DNA of 64,000 bases from Pseudanabaena sp. FACHB-2040 (GCF_014696715.1 NZ_JACJQO010000017.1:62001-126000), one strand, 5' to 3'. Positions 33,982-44,344 are shown, counted from the stretch's first letter. The notes: generated by a model not told the origin, from the sequence alone. Made by a program: numbers and translations.

Positions 33982-34282
33982 CTATGCTTGCGGCCTAACT
34001 GACGGATAGCGCTGGAGGTAGCGCAGCACATCACCAGGATCGGGGCGTACCAGCAGGCCGCCTTCGGGGATGTCAACGACGTGGCTCCACTCAAACTGCT
34101 CGGCATAGCCGAGGTGATGCAGACTTGCGATCGCACCTCGCGTATCAGCATCAGATCCCACTAAATAGGCGTAACCGTCTACGCCGGGGCTGCACCAGAG
34201 GAATCTGGGGCGCAGCAGGCTGAGTCGCCGCCCCCCAGGTAGGCTCTAGGGGAGACGACAGAAAATATTGAATTTGCAGCAT
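33982..34282 (-). pseudogene. Frameshifted gene for a conserved-looking 99-aa protein
   Basis: Reading from ATG at 34282 (AAGGAA upstream) gives MLQIQYFLSSPLEPTW, then the frame is lost at a run of six C on the plus strand (34231-34236). Removing one base of the run joins it to GGRRLSLLRPRFLWCSPGVD, GYAYLVGSDADTRGAIASLH and HLGYAEQFEWSHVVDIPEGG, ending RYLQRYPSVRPQA and TAG. The interval is 301 bases, exactly 100 codons plus one base. The rejoined product has the look of a compact folded protein, but I cannot name it. The shift may be a real mutation, phase variation at the homopolymer, programmed slippage or a sequencing error. Confidence 0.6.
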
Positions 34283-34302
34283 GATCAGGGGATTCCTTCA
34301 AA

Positions 34303-34518
34303 TCAATGGGTAGGAATCCCCGAAATCTGGCCACCCATGACATGAGCGAGTAGCAGGGCGGCTAAAATTAGCACAGCCCGTGCGACAGCTTGGACTGTCT
34401 TTCGGGTTAGCTGCCGGTTTGTGTTGGTCGCACTTGCCGGTAGCGTCGGACTCAGTTTTCGGGGAAAAGCAAGCTGCTCTGCAACAGCTATGAGGATCGA
34501 TATTAGGTCATCTGATCC
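34303..34518 (-). CDS. Small one-helix membrane protein with no standard start codon
   Basis: An open frame between stops at 34519-34521 and 34303-34305 reads ILIAVAEQLAFPRKLSPTLP, then a basic stretch (NRQLTRKTVQAVARA) and a membrane helix (VLILAALLLAHVMGG), ending QISGIPTH. It lies 20 bp upstream of the frameshifted gene and the sequence looks coding. No ATG, GTG or TTG occurs before the helix. Translation would need ATA, ATC or CTG, or the front may be damaged. The exact start is unknown and the boundaries given are those of the open frame. Confidence 0.35.
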   Translation of the reverse strand, partial: GSDDLISILIAVAEQLAFPRKLSPTLPASATNTNRQLTRKTVQAVARAVLILAALLLAHVMGGQISGIPTH

Positions 34519-34599
34519 TCAAACACAAGTAACAATTGACACAGAAGCTCAAAGTTTTACCTGTGGAAGCCGGAGCCAGAATCGTAGGCTGGGCTAAGG

Positions 34600-34938
34600 C
34601 TAAAACAATCTTCTCCGTCTGGTCAGCATCTTGTAGCCAATGCCCATCATCGTCAGCGACAGAAAGAACTGCCACAGGCTAGTGGGGCTCAAAATAGCGC
34701 GACTGCTAGCAAACACACAAATAATGCCAAAGGCCACTGCTACCCAACCCAAAGACTTAACAGCCGATGGCAGAAACACCAGGGCAAAGACACCGATACA
34801 GAGGGAAAGAACCGAGACGTCGGCAGCAATACCTCGCCACCAAGGGTAAGCATGGGTAGTAAATACAATGTTCTTACCCAAGAAGTAAATACCCAACAAA
34901 ATCAACGCTAGTCCAAAGATGTAGGAAAAAAATCGCAT
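34600..34938 (-). CDS. Small four-helix membrane protein, hypothetical
   Basis: The 112-residue protein has about four hydrophobic segments (residues about 4-22, 38-57, 62-80 and 86-103) and a basic tail (KMLTRRRRLF), so its C-terminus is probably cytoplasmic. GAAGG lies eight bases before ATG. It follows the nuclease cassette on the same strand after an 86-bp gap and could be cotranscribed with it. I do not recognise a family or function. Confidence 0.65.
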   Translation of the reverse strand: MRFFSYIFGLALILLGIYFLGKNIVFTTHAYPWWRGIAADVSVLSLCIGVFALVFLPSAVKSLGWVAVAFGIICVFASSRAILSPTSLWQFFLSLTMMGIGYKMLTRRRRLF

Positions 34939-35024
34939 AATGCCTTCACAGGTATTAATGGGTAGATTATTGAAATTGGCTAAAGCCTAGACTTTTACGT
35001 AGTTACTCATCTTGCAATCAGGCT

Positions 35025-36425
35025 TCAATCGAACTCGGCCAGATTACGCAAGAAGTAAAAGCGATCATTCTGCGAGTTTTGACTTTGCACTCGCCCTAAG
35101 TAGCCCAATAGTGGTGAGGAAAGCTCTATCAGTATTTCGTGAAACTGCTTTTGAGGTAAACGTTTAGGAGGATTGGAAGCAGTATAAACACCAAAGAGCA
35201 CATCTATATTGACGTCTGCTTCTTCAACCAAGTCTAAGTGCTTTTTAACCGTCTGAACAATATATGATCTTAACTCTACTTCCTTTGAAACCTTTTCAAT
35301 ATACTCATCGATCTTATGGTCAATCTGTCCCGGCTCTAGGTAGTCCTTTAACTGAATCAAGTTTACTGAACCTGGATATTTGGCCTGTAATTCAACTAGC
35401 TTTTGCAAACTCATAGGATTAATGATACTAACTCTCCACTTTGCTGCTGCGGTCAAAACATCTTGAGTAGGTTGACCAGGGCCAATAACTAACTTTGCAG
35501 AGTTAAGGAACTGCTCCGTATCTAAATGCATTCCTCCAAGCCTAATCAATTCCTGAGTTGTTCCGCTAGGAATTTTTTTGCCCGCTTTGCATTCACCCAC
35601 CAAGGGATACGGTTTCGAGCAATATAAATCTAGGCCGCCCGCCCCACCCCTGTGGGCTTGATCAATGGAAAAACCGAGGAAGGTAAGGCTATCCCGCACG
35701 ATGTTCTCAAAGTCTGTACCTGCCTGATAGTTACTTTTTCCTGTGTCGTCTTCCTTACTACGATTGCCTAAAGAGACAATTTCATGAATCCAGTCCAACT
35801 CTGACTTTTTTTCCTTCAGAGCTGTTTTACTCTTCCAGCCTAGAAAACTTTGGACGAGATCGTCTAGGCTCTTAGCTCTCTCGTCTCTAGCAGCCAATTC
35901 TGCAATAGACTTCTGTAGTTCTTCTAATTCAGGGTGTGGAGGTAGCTCTAGATTCGTTAGCTGTTGCTTGCGCTGATAAAAGAAGTCATCAGGCAACACA
36001 GGATTATTTTGAATAGTTGATGGGAAGTTAGGCAGTTTAATAAAACTCCCTATCCGGTTAGAGTTGAGGTTTCCCGATTTCAGCTCAACGGGTTGGGGTA
36101 TTTGAAATACACGCAAGCACAGTAGAAAAAGCTTGTGGCGTTCCTGCAAAGCGCTCTGTAGCTCTTCGTTTGACCAAATGGTTAACCGCGCAAGCTTTTC
36201 TATGTCTTCAGGATTGCTATAGATTTTGCAGGACTCAAGCTTTGCCCAAAGGTTAATAGAAATAGTGGGATTACTATTTCGTTCTTCAATAGGGCAAAGG
36301 GCAAACTGCTGCATCGAACCAATAAACGTTCGAGATAAAGCAGCAATCATTCGCCCTTTGCCGAGTGCTGCGACATCTAAAGCTGGCAAACAAAGCGCAG
36401 TGTTGATCGACATCGCGTTACTCAT
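35025..36425 (-). CDS. PD-(D/E)XK nuclease-domain protein (third gene of cassette)
   Basis: The 466-residue protein has an N-terminal region (about 1-170: CLPALDVAALGKGRMIAALS, LTIWSNEELQSALQERHKLF, PPHPELEELQKSIAEL) like cyanobacterial proteins I recall being labelled DUF1802-type; this label is unverified. The central region has a restriction-endonuclease-like core: Glu240 in a helix (TDFENIVRDSLTFLGF), then GGAGGLDLYC with Asp266 and VGECKAGKK with Glu278-x-Lys280. The C-terminal part is helical and charged. The likely reaction is metal-dependent DNA cleavage. It starts 14 bp after the ATPase stop, so the two are probably translated from one message. AAGGA-type sites are weak. Confidence 0.75.
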   Translation of the reverse strand: MSNAMSINTALCLPALDVAALGKGRMIAALSRTFIGSMQQFALCPIEERNSNPTISINLWAKLESCKIYSNPEDIEKLARLTIWSNEELQSALQERHKLFLLCLRVFQIPQPVELKSGNLNSNRIGSFIKLPNFPSTIQNNPVLPDDFFYQRKQQLTNLELPPHPELEELQKSIAELAARDERAKSLDDLVQSFLGWKSKTALKEKKSELDWIHEIVSLGNRSKEDDTGKSNYQAGTDFENIVRDSLTFLGFSIDQAHRGGAGGLDLYCSKPYPLVGECKAGKKIPSGTTQELIRLGGMHLDTEQFLNSAKLVIGPGQPTQDVLTAAAKWRVSIINPMSLQKLVELQAKYPGSVNLIQLKDYLEPGQIDHKIDEYIEKVSKEVELRSYIVQTVKKHLDLVEEADVNIDVLFGVYTASNPPKRLPQKQFHEILIELSSPLLGYLGRVQSQNSQNDRFYFLRNLAEFD

Positions 36426-36439
36426 CAGTATTTATGCAG

Positions 36440-38332
36440 TTAAGCGACCGACAAAATCTCTAAAGCCTCAGATGCTTCATCATCAGATGTACCAGCAGTC
36501 TCTCCAGAGAGCAGTTCTCCAAGCCCACTATCTTCGTCAATGACTTCCTGAGGACTTTGTCCTGAGGGGTCACTCAAAATATCACGAATAAGCGGGTTTT
36601 TAAGAATTGGCCGTTTTTCATCTATGAAGCGGTGAAAATCTGCCTCAGTAAAAAAGTCTCTATCTAGTTCTCTAGACATTTTATGAAGCGTGAGAAGGGG
36701 TTTGATTTCCTCATCCTTGAAAGACACCCATTCCCCACCCTGTCTTCCCAAAAGTTGCTCTAAGCCCGCATTCGCAACTTGCCAATGTTTTTTGATTGAC
36801 TTTGACCTAATTAAGCAACCACGGGTCAAGTCAAAGTCCTTGTATAAAGTTAAATACTTAATACAGGCTCCAACGCTTTTACCGTGAACATCTTGCACAA
36901 CAGAAACGCCAATTTTGACTTCTTTCCCATTCTCCTCACCAAGAATTCTAAAGTTAATACGTCTGCTATGTTTTGAGCGAGGGTAAACTTCTCGATCTAA
37001 TTCTTTGAGAGTAACGCCTTCTACTGTTTTTCCTTGCAAATGCTGTAAGCCAAAAGCTAAGGCATTCGCAATCTTTTCATTGTCCTCTAAGAAATCATCT
37101 AATGTAGCTTCAACTTGTTGGTAAATTCTTTCAAGCTTCTCAGTTGGATCAGCTTTGACCGAGCTAAAGTTTTGAGCGCACCACTGTAAAATATCTCTAA
37201 CCGCTGCTCCATCTCCAAATTCTCGAAGCTGGCTCTCTTCAAAGGGATAAACAGCATGAGGAGGGGTTAAGCCTCTTTCGGAATAGAACTTCTCAAGCCA
37301 AAACGCCACTAACATGACAACGTCATTGGACTTTAAATAGCTTAATCCTATTTCTTTTTGGGCCATTCGATCCTTGACACTGCTGCTCTTAGAGATAGTT
37401 TGAAACTCTTCTCTCCAAGTTTGAGCGTACAAAGCAGTTATCAGAATGCCACGCTTTAGGCTGTTATAGATGTCCTTTGCCAAGCTAGCAACTACCTGCG
37501 CCCTGGTGTAGCCTCCTAGCATGGGATCTGATTCATCTGCTAGTTCTGTCCCATCTAGCTCATCAAAACAGATGACGGGCGTTGTGTAGTAGCTAATTAG
37601 AGCCAATACTTGACGAGCAGTATTAGATGCCTCTACATCTCTGTCATCTTTGCTGAGGTCAGGCAAGTCCATCATGTTTGCCTGCGCTTCAGATAGATCT
37701 CGACCAGCAAGCCAGTTAACCGCAAAGGGAGCATGGGCCTGAGATAAAGTCCAGAGAATTGCTTTGACAATATAAGGGTTATCAACGTCTGGACATTTTT
37801 GCAGAATCTTCTGGGTTAAGTGATTAATAACTTTAGGATTTTTTGCCAGCGCTTTTGGAAACTGCTCAATTAGCTGTTTTGGTGCAAGGTTTTTCTCCAT
37901 TCCCAGATTGACTAAAGCTGTAGCCAACTCCTGCCACTGCATCACTCCCTGATTTCCTAGCTTTCTCAAGCTGAAGGCTAGGCTTTGCAAAAACTGGTGC
38001 TTGATTAGGCTTAGGTTGCCATATTCACACATGTAAATGAAGAATCCTTCACCCTTACGCTTTAGGTGATGACGAATTCTACTCAGAACATGAGTCTTCC
38101 CCACCCCTTTAGGAGCTAGAATGGCAAACCCAACTGTTCCACTCTGCAACTGTCCAGAATTGATTTTTTGAATTGCTTCCAAGATGCTTTCTGAAGCATG
38201 GGTATGCAAGCAGGGCAAGTCTAGGAAATTGTCATCCCAAACATGGTAAGACTTGGTAACAAAATTGCTCTCAAACGGATTGCATTCCTGAATAGCTTCG
38301 TTGAGGGCTTCAGGGGAAGAATAGGCCGACAT
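36440..38332 (-). CDS. AAA-type P-loop ATPase (second gene of cassette)
   Basis: The 630-residue protein begins NPFESNFVTKSYHVWDDNFL, then has Walker A APKGVGKTH (73-81, Lys79) and Walker B VICFDELDG (253-261, Asp257-Glu258). The arrangement resembles ORC/Cdc6-like or BREX-type (BrxD-like) ATP-binding proteins. A helical insertion of about 170 residues lies between the Walker motifs (NWLAGRDLSEAQANMMDLPD near its end). After the ATPase core (to about 400) comes a domain of unknown type (about 440-560; RRINFRILGEENGKEVKIGV, YKDFDLTRGCLIRS). The tail is acidic (DEDSGLGELLSG). It probably loads on or senses DNA and controls the nuclease encoded next. Confidence 0.8.
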   Translation of the reverse strand: MSAYSSPEALNEAIQECNPFESNFVTKSYHVWDDNFLDLPCLHTHASESILEAIQKINSGQLQSGTVGFAILAPKGVGKTHVLSRIRHHLKRKGEGFFIYMCEYGNLSLIKHQFLQSLAFSLRKLGNQGVMQWQELATALVNLGMEKNLAPKQLIEQFPKALAKNPKVINHLTQKILQKCPDVDNPYIVKAILWTLSQAHAPFAVNWLAGRDLSEAQANMMDLPDLSKDDRDVEASNTARQVLALISYYTTPVICFDELDGTELADESDPMLGGYTRAQVVASLAKDIYNSLKRGILITALYAQTWREEFQTISKSSSVKDRMAQKEIGLSYLKSNDVVMLVAFWLEKFYSERGLTPPHAVYPFEESQLREFGDGAAVRDILQWCAQNFSSVKADPTEKLERIYQQVEATLDDFLEDNEKIANALAFGLQHLQGKTVEGVTLKELDREVYPRSKHSRRINFRILGEENGKEVKIGVSVVQDVHGKSVGACIKYLTLYKDFDLTRGCLIRSKSIKKHWQVANAGLEQLLGRQGGEWVSFKDEEIKPLLTLHKMSRELDRDFFTEADFHRFIDEKRPILKNPLIRDILSDPSGQSPQEVIDEDSGLGELLSGETAGTSDDEASEALEILSVA

Positions 38333-38392
38333 AATATTTAGCGAGGAGGTGGGCTAGGAATGGCTAAGCGGTAAAAGGATTGAGCTAGCTTG

Positions 38393-39070
38393 TTAACGCT
38401 TCACATAGCAGCGCAGCTTGCCCAGTTTGGTCGTAACAGAGTCTTCGATTTTGTCGGGAGCGCCATCTTCCACGCTCTCTTCCAATAGCTGAAGAAGATT
38501 CTCAGACTGCATTTCAAACAGCCACTCATTAAATTGAGACCGCGAGACTCGATTACCGATTTCCCTACGAATGCGGTAAACAGGCACCATATTGCCCATG
38601 TTGTAATCTTGATTGAGATGATTAAACATCTCTAGTGCAACCTGCTTGAATTCTTCATAAGAGCCAATGGCATCGCTTACGGCCTTACCGTTTGTTGCCG
38701 CTCCCTGTGCCGTTGCGCCTGTCTGCTGAATCCACTGGTTTAGTGCTCTTGCTACCCAGGCTCCTACGATGGTTCCCTCAATCGCCAAGCCAGAGTTCTT
38801 CAAGTGCTGACCCAACAGGTCTTTCCCTTCATTTAAAAGGGCGACTTTCCCTGCCGTGATTTTGATTGCGCCTTTATCTTCTAGTTGAGAAAATACATCA
38901 TTGTAATCGCTGCTCTTTTCGCCCTTACGCTTAAGCCGCTCAGTCAACTTCCCTTTAGGAACCTCTGTCTCTCCCCAGGACCATAAAGCTAGAAGTAACC
39001 GAGTTGAGCTATTAGCAGTTTGAGTATTTATACTTGTAGATTTCTTGGCTGCAACTGTTGCTGATGTCAT
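38393..39070 (-). CDS. Two winged-helix-domain protein (first gene of cassette)
   Basis: With the start at ATG 39070 (AGGAG seven bases upstream) the product is 225 residues; a longer frame from 39127 lacks a ribosome-binding site. The first winged-helix-like region is about residues 20-90 (TRLLLALWSWGETEVPKGKL, VFSQLEDKGAIKITAGKVAL). The second is about 130-215 (SYEEFKQVALEMFNHLNQDY, VPVYRIRREIGNRVSRSQFN, EWLFEMQSENLLQLLEE). Such proteins bind DNA or act as adaptors for ATPases. It precedes the ATPase gene by 60 bp on the same strand. I know no named family for it. Confidence 0.7.
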   Translation of the reverse strand: MTSATVAAKKSTSINTQTANSSTRLLLALWSWGETEVPKGKLTERLKRKGEKSSDYNDVFSQLEDKGAIKITAGKVALLNEGKDLLGQHLKNSGLAIEGTIVGAWVARALNQWIQQTGATAQGAATNGKAVSDAIGSYEEFKQVALEMFNHLNQDYNMGNMVPVYRIRREIGNRVSRSQFNEWLFEMQSENLLQLLEESVEDGAPDKIEDSVTTKLGKLRCYVKR

Positions 39071-39503
39071 AGCAATTCTCCTGAGTCCTGTGACAAGCAC
39101 TTTCTTCAGTAGAATGCCCCTGTTCATCCATCAAATCACGAACAAACTTCAAAAGTTGTTGAAGTCTAGATGAGTCTTTGTAAAGCTTAGAATAAGGGAT
39201 TTTGTTTTGAGGGGCAACAGTGCCAATTGTACTGACGTTGTTGAAGCAGAAGCCCTCACACATCAGGTTTTAATTAGAATCGAGCCGTTGTTATCAAGTT
39301 TTTTGTGGAGTGCCTATAGGGCATCGCAGAGCCAGAGCTTTGAAAGCAGGAGTCGGGCGCAGGAGTAGAAGGTCTGCTGATTCAACTGCTGAGTTCCGCA
39401 GCTATAGCCAAAACGGTATCAAAAGATACATTTTACCTCCGCAAATCTACAAATAATTAAGCTTGGTCTAAGACCAGTGCTCTATCCTATCGTCCAAACT
39501 TTT
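39071..39503. other. Divergent intergenic region
   Basis: This stretch separates the three-gene cassette (-) from the acetamidase gene (+) and must hold both promoters. A minus-strand frame from ATG 39263 overlaps the front of the winged-helix gene and was not accepted. The segment before 39504 is AT-rich. No clear -35/-10 pair or operator was found. Confidence 0.4.
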
Positions 39504-40826
39504 ATGCCAAAGCGTCGCGACTTTCTGGTGGGCAGTGCTGCTGCTGCTGCTGCTGCCACTTCTCTACTGCATACAACAAACGTTAAAGCTCAAACCAAAC
39601 GAGAAGAAATTAAAGCTTTACAAGAGGGTTTTGTCGGGCAGTATCAAGGCGGAGTTTATCTTCTTCCCGCGACGAATGAAACTGTGCAATGGGGCTGGTT
39701 TAATAACGCTGAAACTCCCCGTGCTCGCATTCAGTCTGGAGATACCATCATTCTTGAAACCATGATGGCTTCTCAGAACCAAATTCTACCAGGCGTTTCT
39801 ATTGAAGAAATTACAAAACTGCGGGTAGATCACCCAGGGCGCGGACCACACACTGTGACAGGGCCAATTTTCGTTGAGGGTGCACAGCCTGGCGATGTCC
39901 TTAAGATCAAGATCAACCGGATTGTACCGCGCTCCTATGGCACTAACTGGAACTTGCCAGGTGAGTTGAATCTAGGGCAATTTCCGCAGCTTTTTCCTGA
40001 ACCACAAGCGAAACACTTCTACCTTGACTTGAGGCGGGGAGTCACAGAATTTCTACCCGGTATTGAATTACCGGTGCGCCCTTTTCCAGGCATTTTGGGT
40101 GTTGCTCGACCTGAAAGTGGCCAGTATAGTACCGTTCCTCCGGGTCCTTTTGGTGGAAACTTGGACTGCCGGGAAATAGTAGAAGGCACCACCGTCTACA
40201 TCCCAGTTTTCGTAGAGGGTGCCCTGCTTTGGTCGGGAGACTCCCATGCTGTTCAAGGAAATGGTGAGATTAACTTAACTGCAGTAGAGTCGGCATTTAA
40301 TGAGCTGAATCTCACCGTTGAGGTAATCAAAGGCCAACCTTTAACTTGGCCTAGAGTAGAATCGCCTACACACTGGTTGACCTTGGGCTATGACCGGGAT
40401 ATGAATACCGCCATTCGGATTTTGGAGGAGGAAACCATCAAGTTCATCTCCGAATGGAAAGGAATGAACAGCCGTGAAGCGCGTCAGTATATGACTACCT
40501 ATGGCGATATTCGAGTTGCTGAAGTGGTAAACCAACTCAAAGGGGTTTATTGCATGCTGCCTAAAGAAGCCAGCCCAGCTTTACCGCCACTCCCTCAAGC
40601 AGACACGCGTGACTATTACGTCACGCACGCAGTAAATGCAGACGCAATGGAGGCCATGAACGTATCTGCACTAGCCCTGATCGAACGGATTCAGGAAGAG
40701 AAAGGGCTAGTCCCACTAGATGCTTACTCTTTGGCGAGTCTGGCGCTAGATGCTCGCATCGGTATTTTAGAACCCGGAGCACAAAACGTTCATTGCCTAA
40801 TGCCCAAATCTGTTTGGGTTTCTTAG
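39504..40826 (+). CDS. Tat-exported acetamidase/formamidase family protein
   Basis: The protein belongs to the FmdA/AmdA family, which hydrolyses small amides to ammonia and acid. It starts MPKRRDFLVGSAAAAAAATSLL, a twin-arginine signal (RRDFLVG) with a likely cut after KAQ, so it probably acts in the periplasm. Family regions seen are VDHPGRGPHTVTGPIFVEGA (about 112-131), GPFGGNLDCREI and the metal-site motif GDSHAVQGNGEI (about 249-260). A GTG 27 bases upstream (39477) could extend it by nine residues; the ATG is preferred because it places the Tat motif at the start. Family members are usually cytosolic, so export is notable. Confidence 0.88.
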   Translation: MPKRRDFLVGSAAAAAAATSLLHTTNVKAQTKREEIKALQEGFVGQYQGGVYLLPATNETVQWGWFNNAETPRARIQSGDTIILETMMASQNQILPGVSIEEITKLRVDHPGRGPHTVTGPIFVEGAQPGDVLKIKINRIVPRSYGTNWNLPGELNLGQFPQLFPEPQAKHFYLDLRRGVTEFLPGIELPVRPFPGILGVARPESGQYSTVPPGPFGGNLDCREIVEGTTVYIPVFVEGALLWSGDSHAVQGNGEINLTAVESAFNELNLTVEVIKGQPLTWPRVESPTHWLTLGYDRDMNTAIRILEEETIKFISEWKGMNSREARQYMTTYGDIRVAEVVNQLKGVYCMLPKEASPALPPLPQADTRDYYVTHAVNADAMEAMNVSALALIERIQEEKGLVPLDAYSLASLALDARIGILEPGAQNVHCLMPKSVWVS

Positions 40827-40889
40827 TCTGAGCGGGTTTTCGTCTGAATCCGCCATAAGAACGACACAGCAGATGCTCCGCTGCTAGTA

Positions 40890-40927
40890 AAGCCCTAGAT
40901 CCTTGCTTTGCCTGAGATCTAGGGCTT
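40890..40927. terminator. Bidirectional terminator between the acetamidase gene and glmS
   Basis: AAGCCCTAGATC and GATCTAGGGCTT form a perfect 12-bp stem with a 14-nt loop. It lies between the convergent acetamidase gene (+) and glmS (-), so it can serve both. Confidence 0.8.
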
Positions 40928-40937
40928 CAGCATAGCT

Positions 40938-42845
<1,908 letters not shown>

Positions 42846-43073
42846 GGCAGATTCCTCAATAAATGGAATGTCTGAACTTCCTAATGAGTAACGTTGCGTC
42901 ACATTTTTTAGCTGCTCAATAGGATACACGCTGCACTGGACCTCAAGATTAATCGAGAGACAGTTTTATAGAGGTATCTAAATGCCAACTGTTCTCGCCT
43001 GACTTCTCTGAAGGGGCAAACCTGCTAGATAAAAGATCAGCCCGATAGAAACCCTAAGGGGCTGGAGATATCG

Positions 43074-43868
43074 ATGTTTGATCAAGCTGCACAAGTCGCT
43101 GACCGGCCCATTTTTCAAATCAAGATTATCAACGGCAACACCTGCGAGGAGATGACCCAGAGCATTGACGCAACGGCACAGGCGGTGCGATCGCACACCA
43201 CCACCCTCACCACCGTACAGCCCAAAAGCGGCCCTGCCTCAATTGAGTGCTACTACGACGAATATCTGGCGATTCCCGGCATTCTAGAGCAAATCATTTT
43301 AGATACCGACTCCCACGCCTTTATCTTGGCCTGCTGGGGTGACCCCGGCATTGAAGCGGCCCGCGAAATCACCCGCCGCCCAGTGATCGGCATTGCTGAG
43401 GCCAGTATGTACGTTGCCAATATGCTGGCCGCTAAGTGGAGCGTGGTGACCACCACCCATCGGGTGCGAGACATGGTTGAGAAAACAGTGCAAAAAACGG
43501 GCTTTGGCAGCCGTTGCGCCTCAGTTAGAACGACAGACCTAGCGGTGCTGGAGACGTGCGATCGCACTGCCACCCTCGCAGCCTTAATTGACATGGGCCG
43601 CCGCGCCATTGAAGAAGACGGGGCCGAGGCGCTGTGCCTAGGCTGTGCCGGCATGAGCGGGCTCGATCAGGCGTTAGAAGCCGCTCTACAAGTCCCTGTG
43701 ATTGATGCCGTGGCGGCAGCCGTCAAGCTAGCAGAGTCGCTGGTCGCGCTAGGCAAGACCACCAGCAAGCAGCTCACTTACCGTTCCCCTGAACTCAAGC
43801 CAATTCAGGGATATCCAGACTACATGCAGCCAAAATGTCTGCAGGAGCAGCAGTTTTTAGGAAAATAA
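43074..43868 (+). CDS. Asp/Glu/hydantoin racemase family protein
   Basis: The 264-residue protein resembles hydantoin/allantoin racemases. It begins IKIINGNTCEEMTQSIDATA, has the first catalytic-type cysteine in FILACWGDPGIEAAREIT (about residues 84-101) and the second in LCLGCAGMSGLDQALEAALQ (about 191-210), and ends VPVIDAVAAAVKLAESLVAL. The two-cysteine pair performs proton abstraction on each face of the substrate in this family. The natural substrate is unknown. GGAG lies eight bases before ATG. A 29-codon frame overlaps the stop by one base (TAATG), suggesting coupled translation. Confidence 0.88.
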   Translation: MFDQAAQVADRPIFQIKIINGNTCEEMTQSIDATAQAVRSHTTTLTTVQPKSGPASIECYYDEYLAIPGILEQIILDTDSHAFILACWGDPGIEAAREITRRPVIGIAEASMYVANMLAAKWSVVTTTHRVRDMVEKTVQKTGFGSRCASVRTTDLAVLETCDRTATLAALIDMGRRAIEEDGAEALCLGCAGMSGLDQALEAALQVPVIDAVAAAVKLAESLVALGKTTSKQLTYRSPELKPIQGYPDYMQPKCLQEQQFLGK

Positions 43869-43957
43869 TGGGAAAAAAGGGGCGAAACACTGCTGATGAA
43901 ACCCTTGCAAAACTGCGTGGACTCATTCTGCAATACCTCGCCCTCAAGCTGGGGTAA
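43868..43957 (+). CDS. Possible coupled 29-aa protein
   Basis: ATG at 43868 shares its A with the TAA of the racemase gene, an arrangement for translational coupling. The frame reads MGKKGRNTADETLAKLRGLI, then LQYLALKLG, and stops at 43955-43957, ten bases before the convergent gene ends. It would form a short amphipathic or hydrophobic helix with a basic start. No family is known to me. It may be chance. Confidence 0.3.
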   Translation: MGKKGRNTADETLAKLRGLILQYLALKLG

Positions 43958-43966
43958 GCGAAATGC

Positions 43967-44344
43967 CTACTTCTTCATGTCCCGGGCCATATTGCGGAAC
44001 ATGTCCATGCTGCTGTCGAGCTGCCGCTTAGACTGCTCTTGCTTGGGCGCAGCAGATCCGTTGGACTGACCATTCAAGGTGATTTCAGGAGAGCCATCTT
44101 CAAGCAGACGCTGCATCTGCATAGCAGAGATTTGCTTGACGCTAGCTAGCTCCTCGGCCACTCCTTTCTTGCGGGCAAAGGTGCGCCTCACCGTCTTGCT
44201 GGTGCGCATGTACTCGATGTTGCCATAGGACTTGGCATCATCAGCATCTAAAAAGTAAGCTGCCTTTTCCTGTGGGGTAAGAGGCCGCTGCTCTTCCTTC
44301 TTTTTGCCATTACCACCAAACAAACCGCGAATAAATCCGGTCAT
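43967..44344 (-). CDS. Cyanobacterial conserved hypothetical protein
   Basis: The 125-residue soluble, charged protein starts MTGFIRGLFGGNGKKKEEQR. It has a conserved-looking core YFLDADDAKSYGNIEYMRTS, then KTVRRTFARKK, a low-complexity linker with LNGQSNGSAAPKQEQS and a helical end (SSMDMFRNMARDMKK). AGGAGAGG stands just before ATG. Similar proteins exist in cyanobacteria without known function, in my recollection. It converges on the racemase gene. Confidence 0.75.
   Translation of the reverse strand: MTGFIRGLFGGNGKKKEEQRPLTPQEKAAYFLDADDAKSYGNIEYMRTSKTVRRTFARKKGVAEELASVKQISAMQMQRLLEDGSPEITLNGQSNGSAAPKQEQSKRQLDSSMDMFRNMARDMKK

Noticed and set aside
39012-39263. Minus-strand 83-aa frame starting MCEGFCFNNVSTIG before the winged-helix gene
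   Set aside because: It overlaps the start of the winged-helix gene in another frame, including its strong AGGAG site, and has no ribosome-binding site of its own. Cysteine-rich ends look random.
42846-43073. glmS ribozyme upstream of glmS
   Set aside because: The leader has no recognisable ribozyme core, and the ribozyme is mostly known from Firmicutes. The longer N-terminal glmS frame was also refused because Cys must follow the initiator Met.
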